64,000 bases of DNA, from positions 124,001 to 188,000 of the forward strand of contig NZ_JACHCC010000010.1 of the NCBI RefSeq assembly GCF_014207135.1. The letters are read 5' to 3'. The position numbers and the translations under genes are program-made. The stretch's first letter is position 1; every line of letters starts with the position of its first letter. Origin of the DNA: Pedobacter cryoconitis. GTDB taxonomy: Bacteria > Bacteroidota > Bacteroidia > Sphingobacteriales > Sphingobacteriaceae. A model generated the notes under the pieces. It was given only the letters and a program-made list of their open reading frames with translations, did not search any database and had not been told where the DNA came from. Of this stretch, positions 17,725 through 28,100 are shown piece by piece.

Positions 17725-18303
17725 CTAAAACCGTCTGGTTCTGGATCTGATACGGTTTAAGGTTTTTCTGGATATGCCGAGGTAAGCAGCAATACTTTCA
17801 ACCGATGCTTTCCTGAAAAGTGCAGGACAATCCCGCATTAAATGTAGATAATGCTCTTCAGGAGTATAAGCGGCAAATTCAAGTATTCTCTTTTCACTCA
17901 TTTGCTGATAATCCTGCATGATTTTACGTACATAATCATTTGATTCAGGAAAACTGTGTAATACTTCCTGGACATCATCATAAGAGATTGATAAAAGGAT
18001 ACTCGGTTCCAGTAATTCTATATAAGTTTCTGAGGCAATCTGATTGAAGAAGCTGTTGAGCGGAACCATAATGTCGTTCTCGTTCCAGAACCAAAAAGGT
18101 ACTTTCTTTTCCTCTTTATAAACAAATCCCATAGCAGAACCCTTCTCTATAAACCAGGCACGATTAGGAATCTGCCCTGGTTTCAGGATAATCTGACTTT
18201 TGGTATAATACTCCCTCTTAATCATGTTGTTGAGTTTTAATTCTAACTCTAAACGCAAAGAATTTTTTCCAGCTAGTATTCTGAACAATTCCTTATTTTC
18301 CAT
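17725..18303 (-). CDS. Crp/Fnr-family transcriptional regulator
   Basis: This 192-residue protein (start MENKELFRIL; a Met 11 codons upstream is possible) has an N-terminal cyclic-nucleotide-binding-like beta-roll (SQIILKPGQIPNRAWFIEKG, then FWNENDIMVPLNSFF) and a C-terminal HTH (VESIAAYLGISRKTLNRIRS). The ligand-contact Arg-Ser pair of true CRP is not evident, so the effector is unclear. The operator GGGACAGATGTCCC lies 111 bp downstream of its stop, before the MauE-like gene. This makes it the best candidate for the factor that reads all copies of the motif (inference). Confidence 0.82.
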   Translation of the reverse strand: MENKELFRILAGKNSLRLELELKLNNMIKREYYTKSQIILKPGQIPNRAWFIEKGSAMGFVYKEEKKVPFWFWNENDIMVPLNSFFNQIASETYIELLEPSILLSISYDDVQEVLHSFPESNDYVRKIMQDYQQMSEKRILEFAAYTPEEHYLHLMRDCPALFRKASVESIAAYLGISRKTLNRIRSRTRRF

Positions 18304-18336
18304 TTCATACGATAATTTAAATATGACACGAATCAT

Positions 18337-19115
18337 TAATTAGTCTATAAATTTGATTTGCAATTTGTGTGAAACTGGAATCGAAGCAAATCAATTAAAA
18401 ATAACTCAATATTTTATTCTTAAGTAGGAACTAATAATCTGTGTTGCATGTAAGGTTATATAGGTTAATAATCAACAAAATACGAAAAATATCATTTACT
18501 TTATTTATTGTAAAAATAAATGTATTAACAATTATCTATCAGTTATTGACTTTATATTCTCTTTATACTCAAAATATTGCTTAGAACCTTATTTATCTGG
18601 TCTTTTTAAGAATGCCAGACAATTTTCAAAGGAATAAAATCTTTCATTTTATACACTTATATGTGATGTGTCAATTGTCACATTCGTCAGAACTTACATA
18701 CACATAATCCATTTTATTATTTGTGCCAATTTCCTTTATATTAGAAATACATATGAATTTTGATTCTTAGCCACCTGTTATAATGAAATTATATGAAATG
18801 GATTTCTTTAGCCTTGCATTTATTATTAATTGTTTGTTAGTAATTAATTAGTTTTCAAAGTATTAAATCTGTCTTAATCGAAGATAAACTCTTTGAAGAA
18901 ATCGAATTGTCCATGTTGGATTTTAATCATTTATTTGATGTTTGCGGTTTTGTATGCTGCCATATGCTATTTCGATAGTAGAATTTATTGAACTGTTTTA
19001 GGTGGAATGTTAATAATTCTATTCAAAAAAATAATGAGTGATTCAAAAACCAAAGAGTGTTTAGTTTCGTAAGTACTCTTTTAATGCGGACAATTTTTGA
19101 TTTAATAAAGAGCGT
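18337..19115. other. long AT-rich intergenic region
   Basis: These 779 bp between the Crp/Fnr gene and a 63-residue reading frame are very AT-rich. I find no convincing gene, RNA or strong hairpin, and no copy of the GGGTCA operator. It may hold promoters for the two flanking genes or decayed DNA. Confidence 0.5.
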
Positions 19116-19307
19116 ATGGAAATCAAACTAGACAATAGGAGTCTGCCAGCAGACAAACAACAAATCCGATTCCAGGTGGTTATTGAAGAGTTACATGGAA
19201 TATGGCATGAAGGTACCTACATAGCAGATGAAGATATCTTTAGGGTGGATGATGACGTTTGGTATGATATCTGGTCAGAAATCGTACGCTGGGAGCCCTT
19301 GAATTAG
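19116..19307 (+). CDS. small hypothetical protein, 63 aa
   Basis: An acidic short protein with IRFQVVIEELHGIWHEGTY and a Trp-rich end (DVWYDIWSEIVRWEPLN). No signal peptide or membrane segment, and no family recognised. It converges on the rhamnosidase gene, whose stop is 22 bp away. The composition is protein-like, but the short length leaves doubt. Confidence 0.45.
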   Translation: MEIKLDNRSLPADKQQIRFQVVIEELHGIWHEGTYIADEDIFRVDDDVWYDIWSEIVRWEPLN

Positions 19308-19329
19308 TTGATTGCATATTTGTGGTCTT

Positions 19330-21711
19330 TTAAATTGTCACAATTTGTTTACCTCCATGTAAGGTTATAATTTTTCCTTTCCAGTTAAAAGTCCCTGAAA
19401 CCTGTTCAGGTAAGGTTAGTTCTGCCTGTACTCCATTTGGACCTTTTCGTTTTAATTTTACTATTACTTTTCCAGAAGGAATAGGCATCATACCCGTTGC
19501 CTCTGTTAATTGGCCTAAAGCGGGCTTGATCAGCACTTTACTGAAACCCGGGGCTTCTGGCATAATTCCGCAGATGGTAGCCAGAAAGTCATAGTCAGGG
19601 CTCGCACTCCACGCATGGCAATCGGACCGGGTTGGTTCAGGTTTCTCCGCAAAAGTCGTCAGCCCCAGCTTGAGCATATTTCTCCAGGGTTCGAGTCCAT
19701 CATAGTATAGATCGCCCATTTCTGCCTTTTTTAACGCCTGAGTAAGGTAGAAACGGTAGAAAAATGTTACCTGACCGATCGACTTGTCTTCCAGCATCTT
19801 TTTCATTATTGATTGTGCTTCCTGTAATGAAACTGCTCCGCTTAATATCGCCCAGATTCCTGCATGCTGGCTATAGGTTTGCTGTTCTGGTGTATCCGCT
19901 ATCAGATTTCTTTTTGCATTATAACAATACCAGTAAGTATGGGCGTTAAGGTCTGATGCGAGCATCTCATTTTCATCCGCCTGTAAATTGTGGTTAAAAG
20001 CCCTTAGAAGTTCAGCAGACTGATTCAGCGTGTAGGCATATTGTAAAGTGATAATGGAAGAGTTACCATTGGCAGCTCCCGGTGCGGTACCCCAGTCATT
20101 AAAATTATCCCAGTCTATAAAATTCCACCAGGTTAAGGGGCCCAGCATCTTTTTCTTGTGGTCAATGCGGGCATTGAACCATGCTGTGATCTCATTGATT
20201 GCCGGCAGAAACTGTCTGATAAAGACGTCATCCTGACGATGCATCCAGTAATCGTGTACCATAGAAATCCAAAACAGTGAAAAGGTTGGAATGATCTGGA
20301 GTCTGTTACTTGGGTATCTGCCTTGTGTTAATCCTTCGGGAGTTCTGGAATGATAAAAATCCAGAATTGCTTTTCGCATTAACCGGTCATCACCTGAGGT
20401 ATATAAAGAAATCAATGCCTGTATACGGCTATCCCCTGTGTATTGCAGTTGTTCATAATAAGGAGTATCATAATACATATCTCCCGCGCAGAGTTGTGCT
20501 GTTCGCCAGCCCGATTCCCAGATTTTCTTTAAAGATGGGTCACTACAGGAGAATGCAGCATTCATATGAAGGGGGTATCCTGTTTTCATCCCATATATAT
20601 CATTTAAAATAAGAGGCTCGTCATTTGTCGTTATATCTAGCTGGAGGTAGCGGTAAGCACGAAACCACAAAGGGCGGAATTTTCTTCCATTTCCACCATC
20701 TAGCAGAAATATATCATAGTTTCCATTAATCTCTTTATGATCTATCTCGTTTCTGTTTCCTTTATTTCCTTTTTTGTCAAATAAAGATTCTGCATAAGTC
20801 AGTTTTAATCTTGCCCCTTTACCTTTAGAGACGATGAGTTCTGGATAGCCAGCAGTTATAAACTGCTGATCTATCAGAATACTTACGTTTTGATTTGCAG
20901 GAATAATTACTGGTTTTTTTCCTGTCAGTACTTTCTGGTCTATTTTCATACCAGTGGTACGGCGAATTAATGGGAACCGTAATAAATGTTCTTCTAATAA
21001 AGGAATGTTCCTGGGGGCCAGAGTCCATCGGTTATCAGTTCCGTAACCTTCTGGCTCGGGATGTGTAATCTCTTCTGCCGCGTTCCAGGAAGCATCATTA
21101 TATTCTGGTAGTTCCCAGTCCCAGGGATATTGATTGCCATCAACCTGGTCACCAGGTCCTACAACCATATAGGCTTTTAATCTTTCGGCATTATCCAAAG
21201 AACATGGCGTATAAGCTTTGCTTTTTTTAACTTTCCAGCTGGCGTCAGTATTTACTATTTGCTCTACTGCTGTATTCCCTTGTAATACGAAGGCTGTCTG
21301 ATTAGATATTTGTGCAACGGGGGCCAGAGTTCCCATATTCCATACTAAAGCAGCTATAGTATTTTCGCCTTCTGTTAAATATGGCGCTATATCTACAGTT
21401 TCGTAAAACCAGTTAAACAGATCACCCCTTGCAGGGCCCGAACAGATAGGTTTACCATTTATAAATAAACGGTAACGATTGTCAGCAGTTACGTGAATTA
21501 AAAAAGATTTTGGTAAATTCTGTGAGAGGACAAAAGTTTTTCTGAAATGATAAACTCCATATTCACGCTGGGCTGCACCAGGTGAAGTAATCCACAATGC
21601 CGGCCATGCCCCCTTCAATAGTGACGGATTAATTGAGGAGGGCACCTGGCACATGACCTGGTTTATAATACCAGAAGTCATATATAAAATAAGGACTAAC
21701 CTGAGTTTCAT
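19330..21711 (-). CDS. GH78-type alpha-L-rhamnosidase, secreted
   Basis: This 793-residue protein has a signal peptide ending near VMCQ. N-terminal beta-sandwich modules follow (WPALWITSPG; YHFRKTFVLSQ; TADNRYRLFINGKPICSGPARGD cut across the module), then the (alpha/alpha)6 catalytic barrel. CAGDMYYDTPYYEQLQY and TGDSRIQALISLY match the Bac_rhamnosid6H active-site helix with its acidic residues. A C-terminal beta-domain (PSGKVIVKLKRKGPNG) completes the family layout. It should cleave terminal alpha-L-rhamnose from glycans or glycosides in the periplasm or outside. It is not next to a matching SusCD pair on its own strand. Confidence 0.85.
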   Translation of the reverse strand: MKLRLVLILYMTSGIINQVMCQVPSSINPSLLKGAWPALWITSPGAAQREYGVYHFRKTFVLSQNLPKSFLIHVTADNRYRLFINGKPICSGPARGDLFNWFYETVDIAPYLTEGENTIAALVWNMGTLAPVAQISNQTAFVLQGNTAVEQIVNTDASWKVKKSKAYTPCSLDNAERLKAYMVVGPGDQVDGNQYPWDWELPEYNDASWNAAEEITHPEPEGYGTDNRWTLAPRNIPLLEEHLLRFPLIRRTTGMKIDQKVLTGKKPVIIPANQNVSILIDQQFITAGYPELIVSKGKGARLKLTYAESLFDKKGNKGNRNEIDHKEINGNYDIFLLDGGNGRKFRPLWFRAYRYLQLDITTNDEPLILNDIYGMKTGYPLHMNAAFSCSDPSLKKIWESGWRTAQLCAGDMYYDTPYYEQLQYTGDSRIQALISLYTSGDDRLMRKAILDFYHSRTPEGLTQGRYPSNRLQIIPTFSLFWISMVHDYWMHRQDDVFIRQFLPAINEITAWFNARIDHKKKMLGPLTWWNFIDWDNFNDWGTAPGAANGNSSIITLQYAYTLNQSAELLRAFNHNLQADENEMLASDLNAHTYWYCYNAKRNLIADTPEQQTYSQHAGIWAILSGAVSLQEAQSIMKKMLEDKSIGQVTFFYRFYLTQALKKAEMGDLYYDGLEPWRNMLKLGLTTFAEKPEPTRSDCHAWSASPDYDFLATICGIMPEAPGFSKVLIKPALGQLTEATGMMPIPSGKVIVKLKRKGPNGVQAELTLPEQVSGTFNWKGKIITLHGGKQIVTI

Positions 21712-22027
21712 TTTTACAAGTTTATACGGATTTGAAGATTATATTTGGTTCCCTTCATTATTGGAAAATGCCAAATCAATACATATGTGTAAATGTGAAA
21801 ATCGGCCCGACTAATTTACATAATTCTTTATATTTTAGGTAGTTAGTTTTAAATATAGGTATAAATACGCTGCTTTTTATAAGCTCATTTCTTAATTAAA
21901 TGCTTATTAGTGTAATTAAAAGCATTTAGTTTAATTCATCTTTTTCCTACGAAAATCAGACAATAAATTTTGGCAAAAAATTAGCATCATTAAGATTTTA
22001 TTGGTTTAAGCTTTTAGTAATGCGGAT

Positions 22028-22278
22028 ATGAAATCAACACGAGATGGTTATCATTCTTATTCGGATGACCTGCTAATGGCCCATTTGGTAGAAGAGATCG
22101 TTCAGGATGTTTTCAGTGATCTCTGGCAAAAAAAACAACGAGAAAAATTGATCACATTTATCCTTATTTATTAATGGTTATCCAGTATCAGGTTTACATG
22201 TTATATAAAAAGGGAAGGACAACCCCGCATTTTGAGGTGCCCCTGGATTATATGGTTTTATCGTCGTATTTCTTATAG
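22028..22278 (+). pseudogene. remnant of a FecI-type sigma-70 factor
   Basis: An ATG at 22028 opens a frame with LVEEIVQDVFSDLWQKKQ, the region 2 signature of ECF sigma factors (EEIVQDVFxDLWxKR). The bases for most of the usual 30-40 residues before it are missing, and the frame stops at 22174. From about 22150 the next frame resumes the homology (IYPYLLMVIQYQVYMLYKKG, then PHFEVPLDYMVLSS) until a stop at 22276-22278. No region 4 follows; instead the 3' end of the two-domain glycosyltransferase overlaps it. The gene is internally deleted, frameshifted and truncated. Its expected partner FecR lies at 23802 on the same strand. Confidence 0.75.
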
Positions 22279-23592
22279 TTTGCCGGGTTCAGGATCTGTT
22301 TCCTCAAAAAATTTAATACTTGTATTACTGGAATGTAGTGTAGCAATAAAACCCTGGAAATAATCATGGGCAAAGATCTTTCCTCCAGAGTTGCGAAGGT
22401 AATCATCATCTTCTCTTACCTGCAAATCGTTGAAAGGATGTTTCTCCCAAAATGATTTTCTGTAAATCAGACTTGCCCCTGTAACCCACGGTCTTTTCGA
22501 GTTATAGTTTTTAGTCATCCAGTAACTGTTTTTTGAAGGGGAGAAAAATTGTACCTGGTTAATTCCGCAAATATCCGAACCAGAGTTGATCAACGCCTGT
22601 ACCTGATGGGAAATCCAGTCCTGAGCATACCAGTCATCATCATCCCAGTGGGTGATGAGCTCTCCATTGGCCATTTCACAAGCCATATTCCGTTTCGTTC
22701 CAACAGATTCAATGGAATCGAAATAAAAATACCGTATACGTTTGTTATCGGGAATCAGATCGGCTATTGGATCCTTTCCGTCATCTATGATTATCAGTTC
22801 AGTATTCATATAATCTTGCTTCAGAAAATTTTGTATGGCAGATGGAATGAAGTTCCTGCGATTAGCGGTAGGCATGATACAACTTACCAGAGGCAAATCT
22901 GAACTGGTAGATAAAATAGAATGTTTTGTGCATTTTTCTGGTTTTTTAATTTCCTTATACCATTTAATTATCTGTAGTTTTTCTTTAGGGTCTTGTTGAA
23001 ATTCGATTCCAGAATTTTGATGATGTATAATGCCAAGATAACCATCTGTATAATCATGTGGAATTATTATAGCCTCTGAATTTGATAGAAAATCGTTGTC
23101 TTCTCCAGTTTGCAGGTCATTAAAATGATATTTATCCCAGAAAGATTTCCAATAGGCTAAGGTTGCTCCGTAGACCCATGACTTTCCTTTTTCAGGATCT
23201 CTATAATTCCATCTTTGTTTTAATACAGCCGAAAAATAATTGACATTGCAAAGCCCTGTTACATCTATTGCATTTTTTGTTAAGACGTCAACTTGTTTAC
23301 TGACCCAGTTTTGTGCATACCAGTCATCATCATCCCAATGGACAATAATTTCTCCTTCAGCCAACTTACAGGCAAGATTCCGTCTGTTACCGATACTTTC
23401 TGGTTCTTCATAATAAAAATATCTGATCCGGGGGTGTTTTGGAATTAATGAGCTTACAGATTTTACCCCATCATCTATGATAATTAGTTCTAGGTTAGGG
23501 TAGTCCTGATGCAGAAAATAATCAATTGCATAAGGAATAAAAATTTGCCTGTCTGCGGTAGGCATAATGCAGGAAACAAGAGGGAATTCCAT
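22273..23592 (-). CDS. two-domain GT2-like glycosyltransferase
   Basis: The 439 residues consist of two similar GT-A domains in tandem. Each starts FPLVSCIMPTADR or LPLVSCIMPTANR and continues with LIIIDDG, then a nucleotide/metal site HWDDDDWYAQ(N/D)W. The single-domain enzymes at 37.6-47.3 kb are close relatives of each half, so this is a fused duplicate. No membrane segments: it should act in the cytoplasm on nucleotide sugars. A copy of the 14-bp operator lies 43 bp before its start. It sits between the remains of a sigma factor and FecR, as if inserted there. Confidence 0.85.
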   Translation of the reverse strand: MEFPLVSCIMPTADRQIFIPYAIDYFLHQDYPNLELIIIDDGVKSVSSLIPKHPRIRYFYYEEPESIGNRRNLACKLAEGEIIVHWDDDDWYAQNWVSKQVDVLTKNAIDVTGLCNVNYFSAVLKQRWNYRDPEKGKSWVYGATLAYWKSFWDKYHFNDLQTGEDNDFLSNSEAIIIPHDYTDGYLGIIHHQNSGIEFQQDPKEKLQIIKWYKEIKKPEKCTKHSILSTSSDLPLVSCIMPTANRRNFIPSAIQNFLKQDYMNTELIIIDDGKDPIADLIPDNKRIRYFYFDSIESVGTKRNMACEMANGELITHWDDDDWYAQDWISHQVQALINSGSDICGINQVQFFSPSKNSYWMTKNYNSKRPWVTGASLIYRKSFWEKHPFNDLQVREDDDYLRNSGGKIFAHDYFQGFIATLHSSNTSIKFFEETDPEPGKL

Positions 23593-23604
23593 ATTGAAGT
23601 TTTT

Positions 23605-23649
23605 CTAAATTTAAGTAAGAAAAGGGTCCTGCAATGGGTCAAAAGTCCC
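23605..23649 (-). promoter_or_regulatory. operator copy b and -7 element
   Basis: GGGTCAAAAGTCCC (23636-23649) followed, toward the two-domain glycosyltransferase, by TAAATTTAG (23613-23605) after 22 bp. This is one bp less than the 23 bp seen at the other minus-strand sites. No matching plus-strand promoter is found at 38 bp. Confidence 0.65.
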
Positions 23650-23801
23650 AAAATATTAACAGCACTTTATACAATTGGTTTTGTAGAAGGCTTCAATGAC
23701 GTGGATGAAAAAAATGAATGAAAAAATATTTTTCATTCATTTAGGAGATAGTGACTTTTTGATATACTGTTATAATAAAGGTTACTTAAATACCGCTGTT
23801 A

Positions 23802-24968
23802 ATGAAGTCTAATAAAATTAAAAAAGAATTTAAAAAAGCTGTTAATGCATATTTGAAAGGGAAGGCAAATGAAGAACAGCTATTATTTATTCAGCAATAT
23901 TTTGATTTGTTCAATGAACTGGATGAAGTACTGGTAGAACAGGATTTTAAATTCATAGAATTTACCGGCGATCGTATCCATTCGAATATTAATAAGCTGA
24001 TTGAAGAAAGAAATAAAAAAGGAACAGATTATTTAAAATTTGTTTACCTGGTAGCGGCCGTTATTTCTGTGACCATTTTAAGCGTTCATTTGTATCAGGG
24101 TAACTCTGTCAGGCGTACAACGGAAAACCATCAGATAGCGGCGAACACTGTTTCTGGTAAACGTAAAACAACTTTAACCCTGTTTAACGGGATAGAATTA
24201 TCGTTAGCAGATTTGAAGACAGGAGAAGTTACTAATCAGTTAGGTACTATTGTTACTAAAACAAAGGATGGTCAGTTAATTTACAGGAATTCTGGTTCAG
24301 CAAAAGAAACACTTGCCTATAATAAAATTGAGACTCCCAAAGGCGGTGGGGCCCAGGTTCAGCTTCCCGATGGAACAAAAGTCTGGCTTAATGCTTCTTC
24401 TTCTTTAAAATATCCATTATTGTTTCATGATCATGAACGTAAGATTGAATTAACAGGAGAGGCCTATTTTGAAGTATCTAAGGATAAAACAAAACCTTTC
24501 AAAGTTTATTCATCTGGTCAGGTTGTTGAGGTGTTAGGTACTCATTTTAATATTAAGGCTTATTCAGGTGAGCCATCTGTTAAAACTACTTTACTCGAAG
24601 GTAGTGTCAGAGTGAGTAATCTGGTCACTCATGCCAATGTCGTTATTAAACCAGGGCAGCAATCAACTTTGCTTAAAGGAAATAGTAGTCATCAGGTAAT
24701 CGAAGTCAAGAATATTGATGTGGCTGAGGCGGTTGCCTGGAAAAATGGATATTTTATGTTTAATGATGAATCGCTTGAAAGTGTATTGAGAGAAATAACA
24801 AGATGGTATGATGTTGACATTCAGTATCAGCGGGAGAGCCTTAAACATCAGTTATTTAGCGGAACCTTATCCAGGTATGCTAACGTCTCTCAAGTACTAA
24901 GAAAGCTCGAATTAACACAATCAGTTCATTTTAAGATAGAAGGGAGGCGTATTACTGTTATGGAATAA
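23802..24968 (+). CDS. FecR-family anti-sigma factor
   Basis: This 388-residue protein has an N-terminal cytoplasmic anti-sigma part (LLFIQQYFDLFNELDEV), one membrane helix (about residues 79-97, LVAAVISVTILSVHL) and a periplasmic FecR domain (ETPKGGGAQVQLPDGTKVWL; ELTGEAYFEVSKDKTKPF). A C-terminal DUF4974 domain (about 320-388; FNDESLESVLREITRWYDVD) would contact the STN domain of SusC. It should relay substrate binding from the SusC protein next door to an ECF sigma factor, but its adjacent sigma gene is broken. Confidence 0.92.
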   Translation: MKSNKIKKEFKKAVNAYLKGKANEEQLLFIQQYFDLFNELDEVLVEQDFKFIEFTGDRIHSNINKLIEERNKKGTDYLKFVYLVAAVISVTILSVHLYQGNSVRRTTENHQIAANTVSGKRKTTLTLFNGIELSLADLKTGEVTNQLGTIVTKTKDGQLIYRNSGSAKETLAYNKIETPKGGGAQVQLPDGTKVWLNASSSLKYPLLFHDHERKIELTGEAYFEVSKDKTKPFKVYSSGQVVEVLGTHFNIKAYSGEPSVKTTLLEGSVRVSNLVTHANVVIKPGQQSTLLKGNSSHQVIEVKNIDVAEAVAWKNGYFMFNDESLESVLREITRWYDVDIQYQRESLKHQLFSGTLSRYANVSQVLRKLELTQSVHFKIEGRRITVME

Positions 24969-25123
24969 GCTTACTAGGATTAAATCAGATAGTCCAGAGA
25001 TGCTGTAACACCCCTGGACTGTTGGGTTTTAAGTTATTTGATCAAACACAACCAATTAACCTATGCAGAGAGATGGTAACCTAGCAGATATTTCTCTTTG
25101 CAGCTAACCAAGCAAACAAAAGT

Positions 25124-28100
25124 ATGAAATTTTATACTAAACTTTCAGGTCGCCTTAAAGGTAACCTGTATAAATTTTTATGGATAATGAGATTGATTAT
25201 CGTTTTGTTCATTTTGGGTATTATGCAGGTGAGTGCAGCGACCTATGCACAGCAATTTAGCCTAAATAGAAAAAATATATCCATCAAAGAGGTTTTCAAG
25301 CAAATTAAAAACCAGACCGGTTACGATGTCTTGTATCAGCCGGAAAAGCTGGATGCGAATAGAATTATATCTGTTGATTTTAAACATGACAATTTAAAGA
25401 AAGTTATAGATTACTGTATAGCGGGTAAAGATCTGGCCTTTGAGATAGAGGATAATACCATTGTTATCAAGGCAAAACAAGTACAGGCTAATCGAAATGT
25501 GATCAGGCTAAGCACTGACTCCATCATTTACCATGGTACAGTTCTGGACGAAAAGGGAATCCCTATGCCAGGAGCAACTGTCAGGGTAAAAGGGAGCAAT
25601 AAAATGACAAAAACAACCAGTGAAGGTAATTTTGCTATTTATGGCCCCAAAAAGGGAGCACTTGAAATCTCCTATATCAGTTACATTACTAAAGAATTTA
25701 CATTGACAGGAGTAGATCCTGGCAAACGTATTGTGATTAAAATGACTCCAGGAACAAATAATCTGGGAGAGGTCAATATCGTAAGCACTGGGTATCAGGA
25801 TTTGCCAAAAGAGCGGGCCACAGGTTCTTTTGAAGTTATTACCCAGGAACAACTCCAGCATAGTACTGACCCTGATTTACTCAGGAGGCTGGAAGGGATA
25901 ACTACAAGTATGAATTTTAATAATCAACTTATACCGACAAATTCTACCAGTTTTGCACCATCAACTATAACTAATCTTACCATAAGAGGAAGGAATACAT
26001 TAAATGTTGCAAATAACTCCGTTACCCAAAGTGGCGAAGTGCTTGTTGTTATTGACGGAATTCCCAGCCCTTATTCAATTGATAAAATCAATCCAAATGA
26101 CGTTGAAAGTATAACTGTATTAAAAGATGCGGCAGCTGCTTCGATATGGGGCTCAAGAGCTGCTAATGGTGTGATTGTGGTTAAGACAAAAAAGGGTGCT
26201 TATAATAGACCGTTGAATATCTCTTTCAACAGCAATGTAATTGTATCTGATAAATTCAATTTATTTTATAAAAAGAAAATGACTACTTCTGAGTTTATTG
26301 ATGCTCAGGTTTTTGCATTTAATGCATCTGGTACGTCAATTAACCCTCCCAATCTATCCCAGGCACAAGTTAATTATTCTCCTGTAGCTACAATTTTGGA
26401 TCAGGAAAAAAAAGGGAATATTAGTGCTCCTGATGCTAATGCACAAATAGATGCTCTGAGAGGTAATGATATACGAAATGATTATACCAAATATCTGTTG
26501 AGAAATCCAGTCACGCAGAGTTACTCATTAGCTTTAGATGGGGGAACTGAAAAAATGACTTATCATTTATCCGGTGGTTATGATAACACAATTAATAATA
26601 CAATAGCCTCAGCTGGAGATCGTCTTGCTTTGAATTATTTCACTAGTGTTAAAGTGTTGAAAAATCTGGAGCTCACAGGGGACCTGACTTATAACAGGCA
26701 GCGGACTACTGGCCAGGCTGGTTCGAATATAGTCTCAGGATTTGATGGCAATACTAATTATTATCCATATACACGCATTGTCGATAGTCAGGGCAACCCG
26801 ATACCTATACCTTATAAGTATAGTACAGCTTTTTTAAATTTATTAAATTCCACCTATGGTAATAATATTCTCAATTTGCAATTTAATCCTCTTTATGATA
26901 TCTATCAGGGATATAATAAGACTGACAGGCAGGGAGTTAATATAAGGCTTGGTGCGAATTATCAAATCAATCCGATATTCTCTGTCAATGTAGCATACAA
27001 CTTGAATCATGAATATGATCAACAAATTATGTACGAAGGACCTAACTCTTTTTATACACGTAATTTGGTTGATATTTATAATCAAGGACCTAATTATCAA
27101 GATCCGAATTTTGGCTCAATGCCTTACGAAAATATAATCCCTCAAGGTGGAATTTATCAGCCGACCGTAACAACAACTGATAACCAGATTCTTCGGGGGC
27201 AGGTTAATGCAAATAAAACATGGAATGGAAAGCATGTATTGAATGCAATTGCTGGTGCAGAAATTACACAAAGCTATACCCTGACTAATGCTAATCAGTA
27301 TTATGGATATTATCCAAATACTCTTAGCACCAAACCAAATATTGATTATTATAATTATTATACATGGCTTTTCGCAGATGCGATTACTGGGCTTCCATTT
27401 GGTCAGGTACCTGGAGTTCCTGCACCAAATTTTAGTGACTATCGTTTACGTACTTATAGTTATTTTAGTAATGCTGCATATACTTACAATAACAGGTATA
27501 CCTTATCTGGAAGCATACGTAAAGATGTATCCAGCGATTTTGGATATGGTGAAAATAACAACGGGACTCCTTTTTATTCGATGGGAGCTAGCTGGAATAT
27601 TGCTAATGAGGACTTTTATCATGTTAACTGGTTACCTAAGTTACAATTAAGAGCGACTTTTGGATATAATGGTAATGTAAATAACACGGTTGGTCCATCG
27701 CCGCTTATAACATATAATACTGCGGCCGCCTTTTTCGGAAACAATAATTTGCCTTATGCAAGTAGTAACGGAGTAACAAATGCCGACCTTCGTCCAGAAA
27801 AGACTGCGGTACTTAATTTCGGCCTCGATTTCGGATTACGTAATAATCGGATATCTGGTAGTTTAGAGTATTATGACAAAAAGACCACAGATTTAATATC
27901 TGGTGCACAGGTAGATCCAACTACCGGATTTAGTTCGGCTACTTATAATATTGCCAGTTTGCATGGTTGGGGTACGGATCTAACTTTGAATTCCCGTAAT
28001 ATTCAGAGTGGTCCGTTTAGCTGGACCAGTACATTTCTGTTTAGTTACAACAGAGTTAAAGTATCCAAATACAGTGGAACAACTAATCTTACTGCAGCTC

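Noticed and set aside
22028..22174. A 48-codon ATG frame that could be called an intact small gene
   Set aside because: It is only part of an ECF sigma factor; homology continues in another frame and ends without region 4, so it is a pseudogene.
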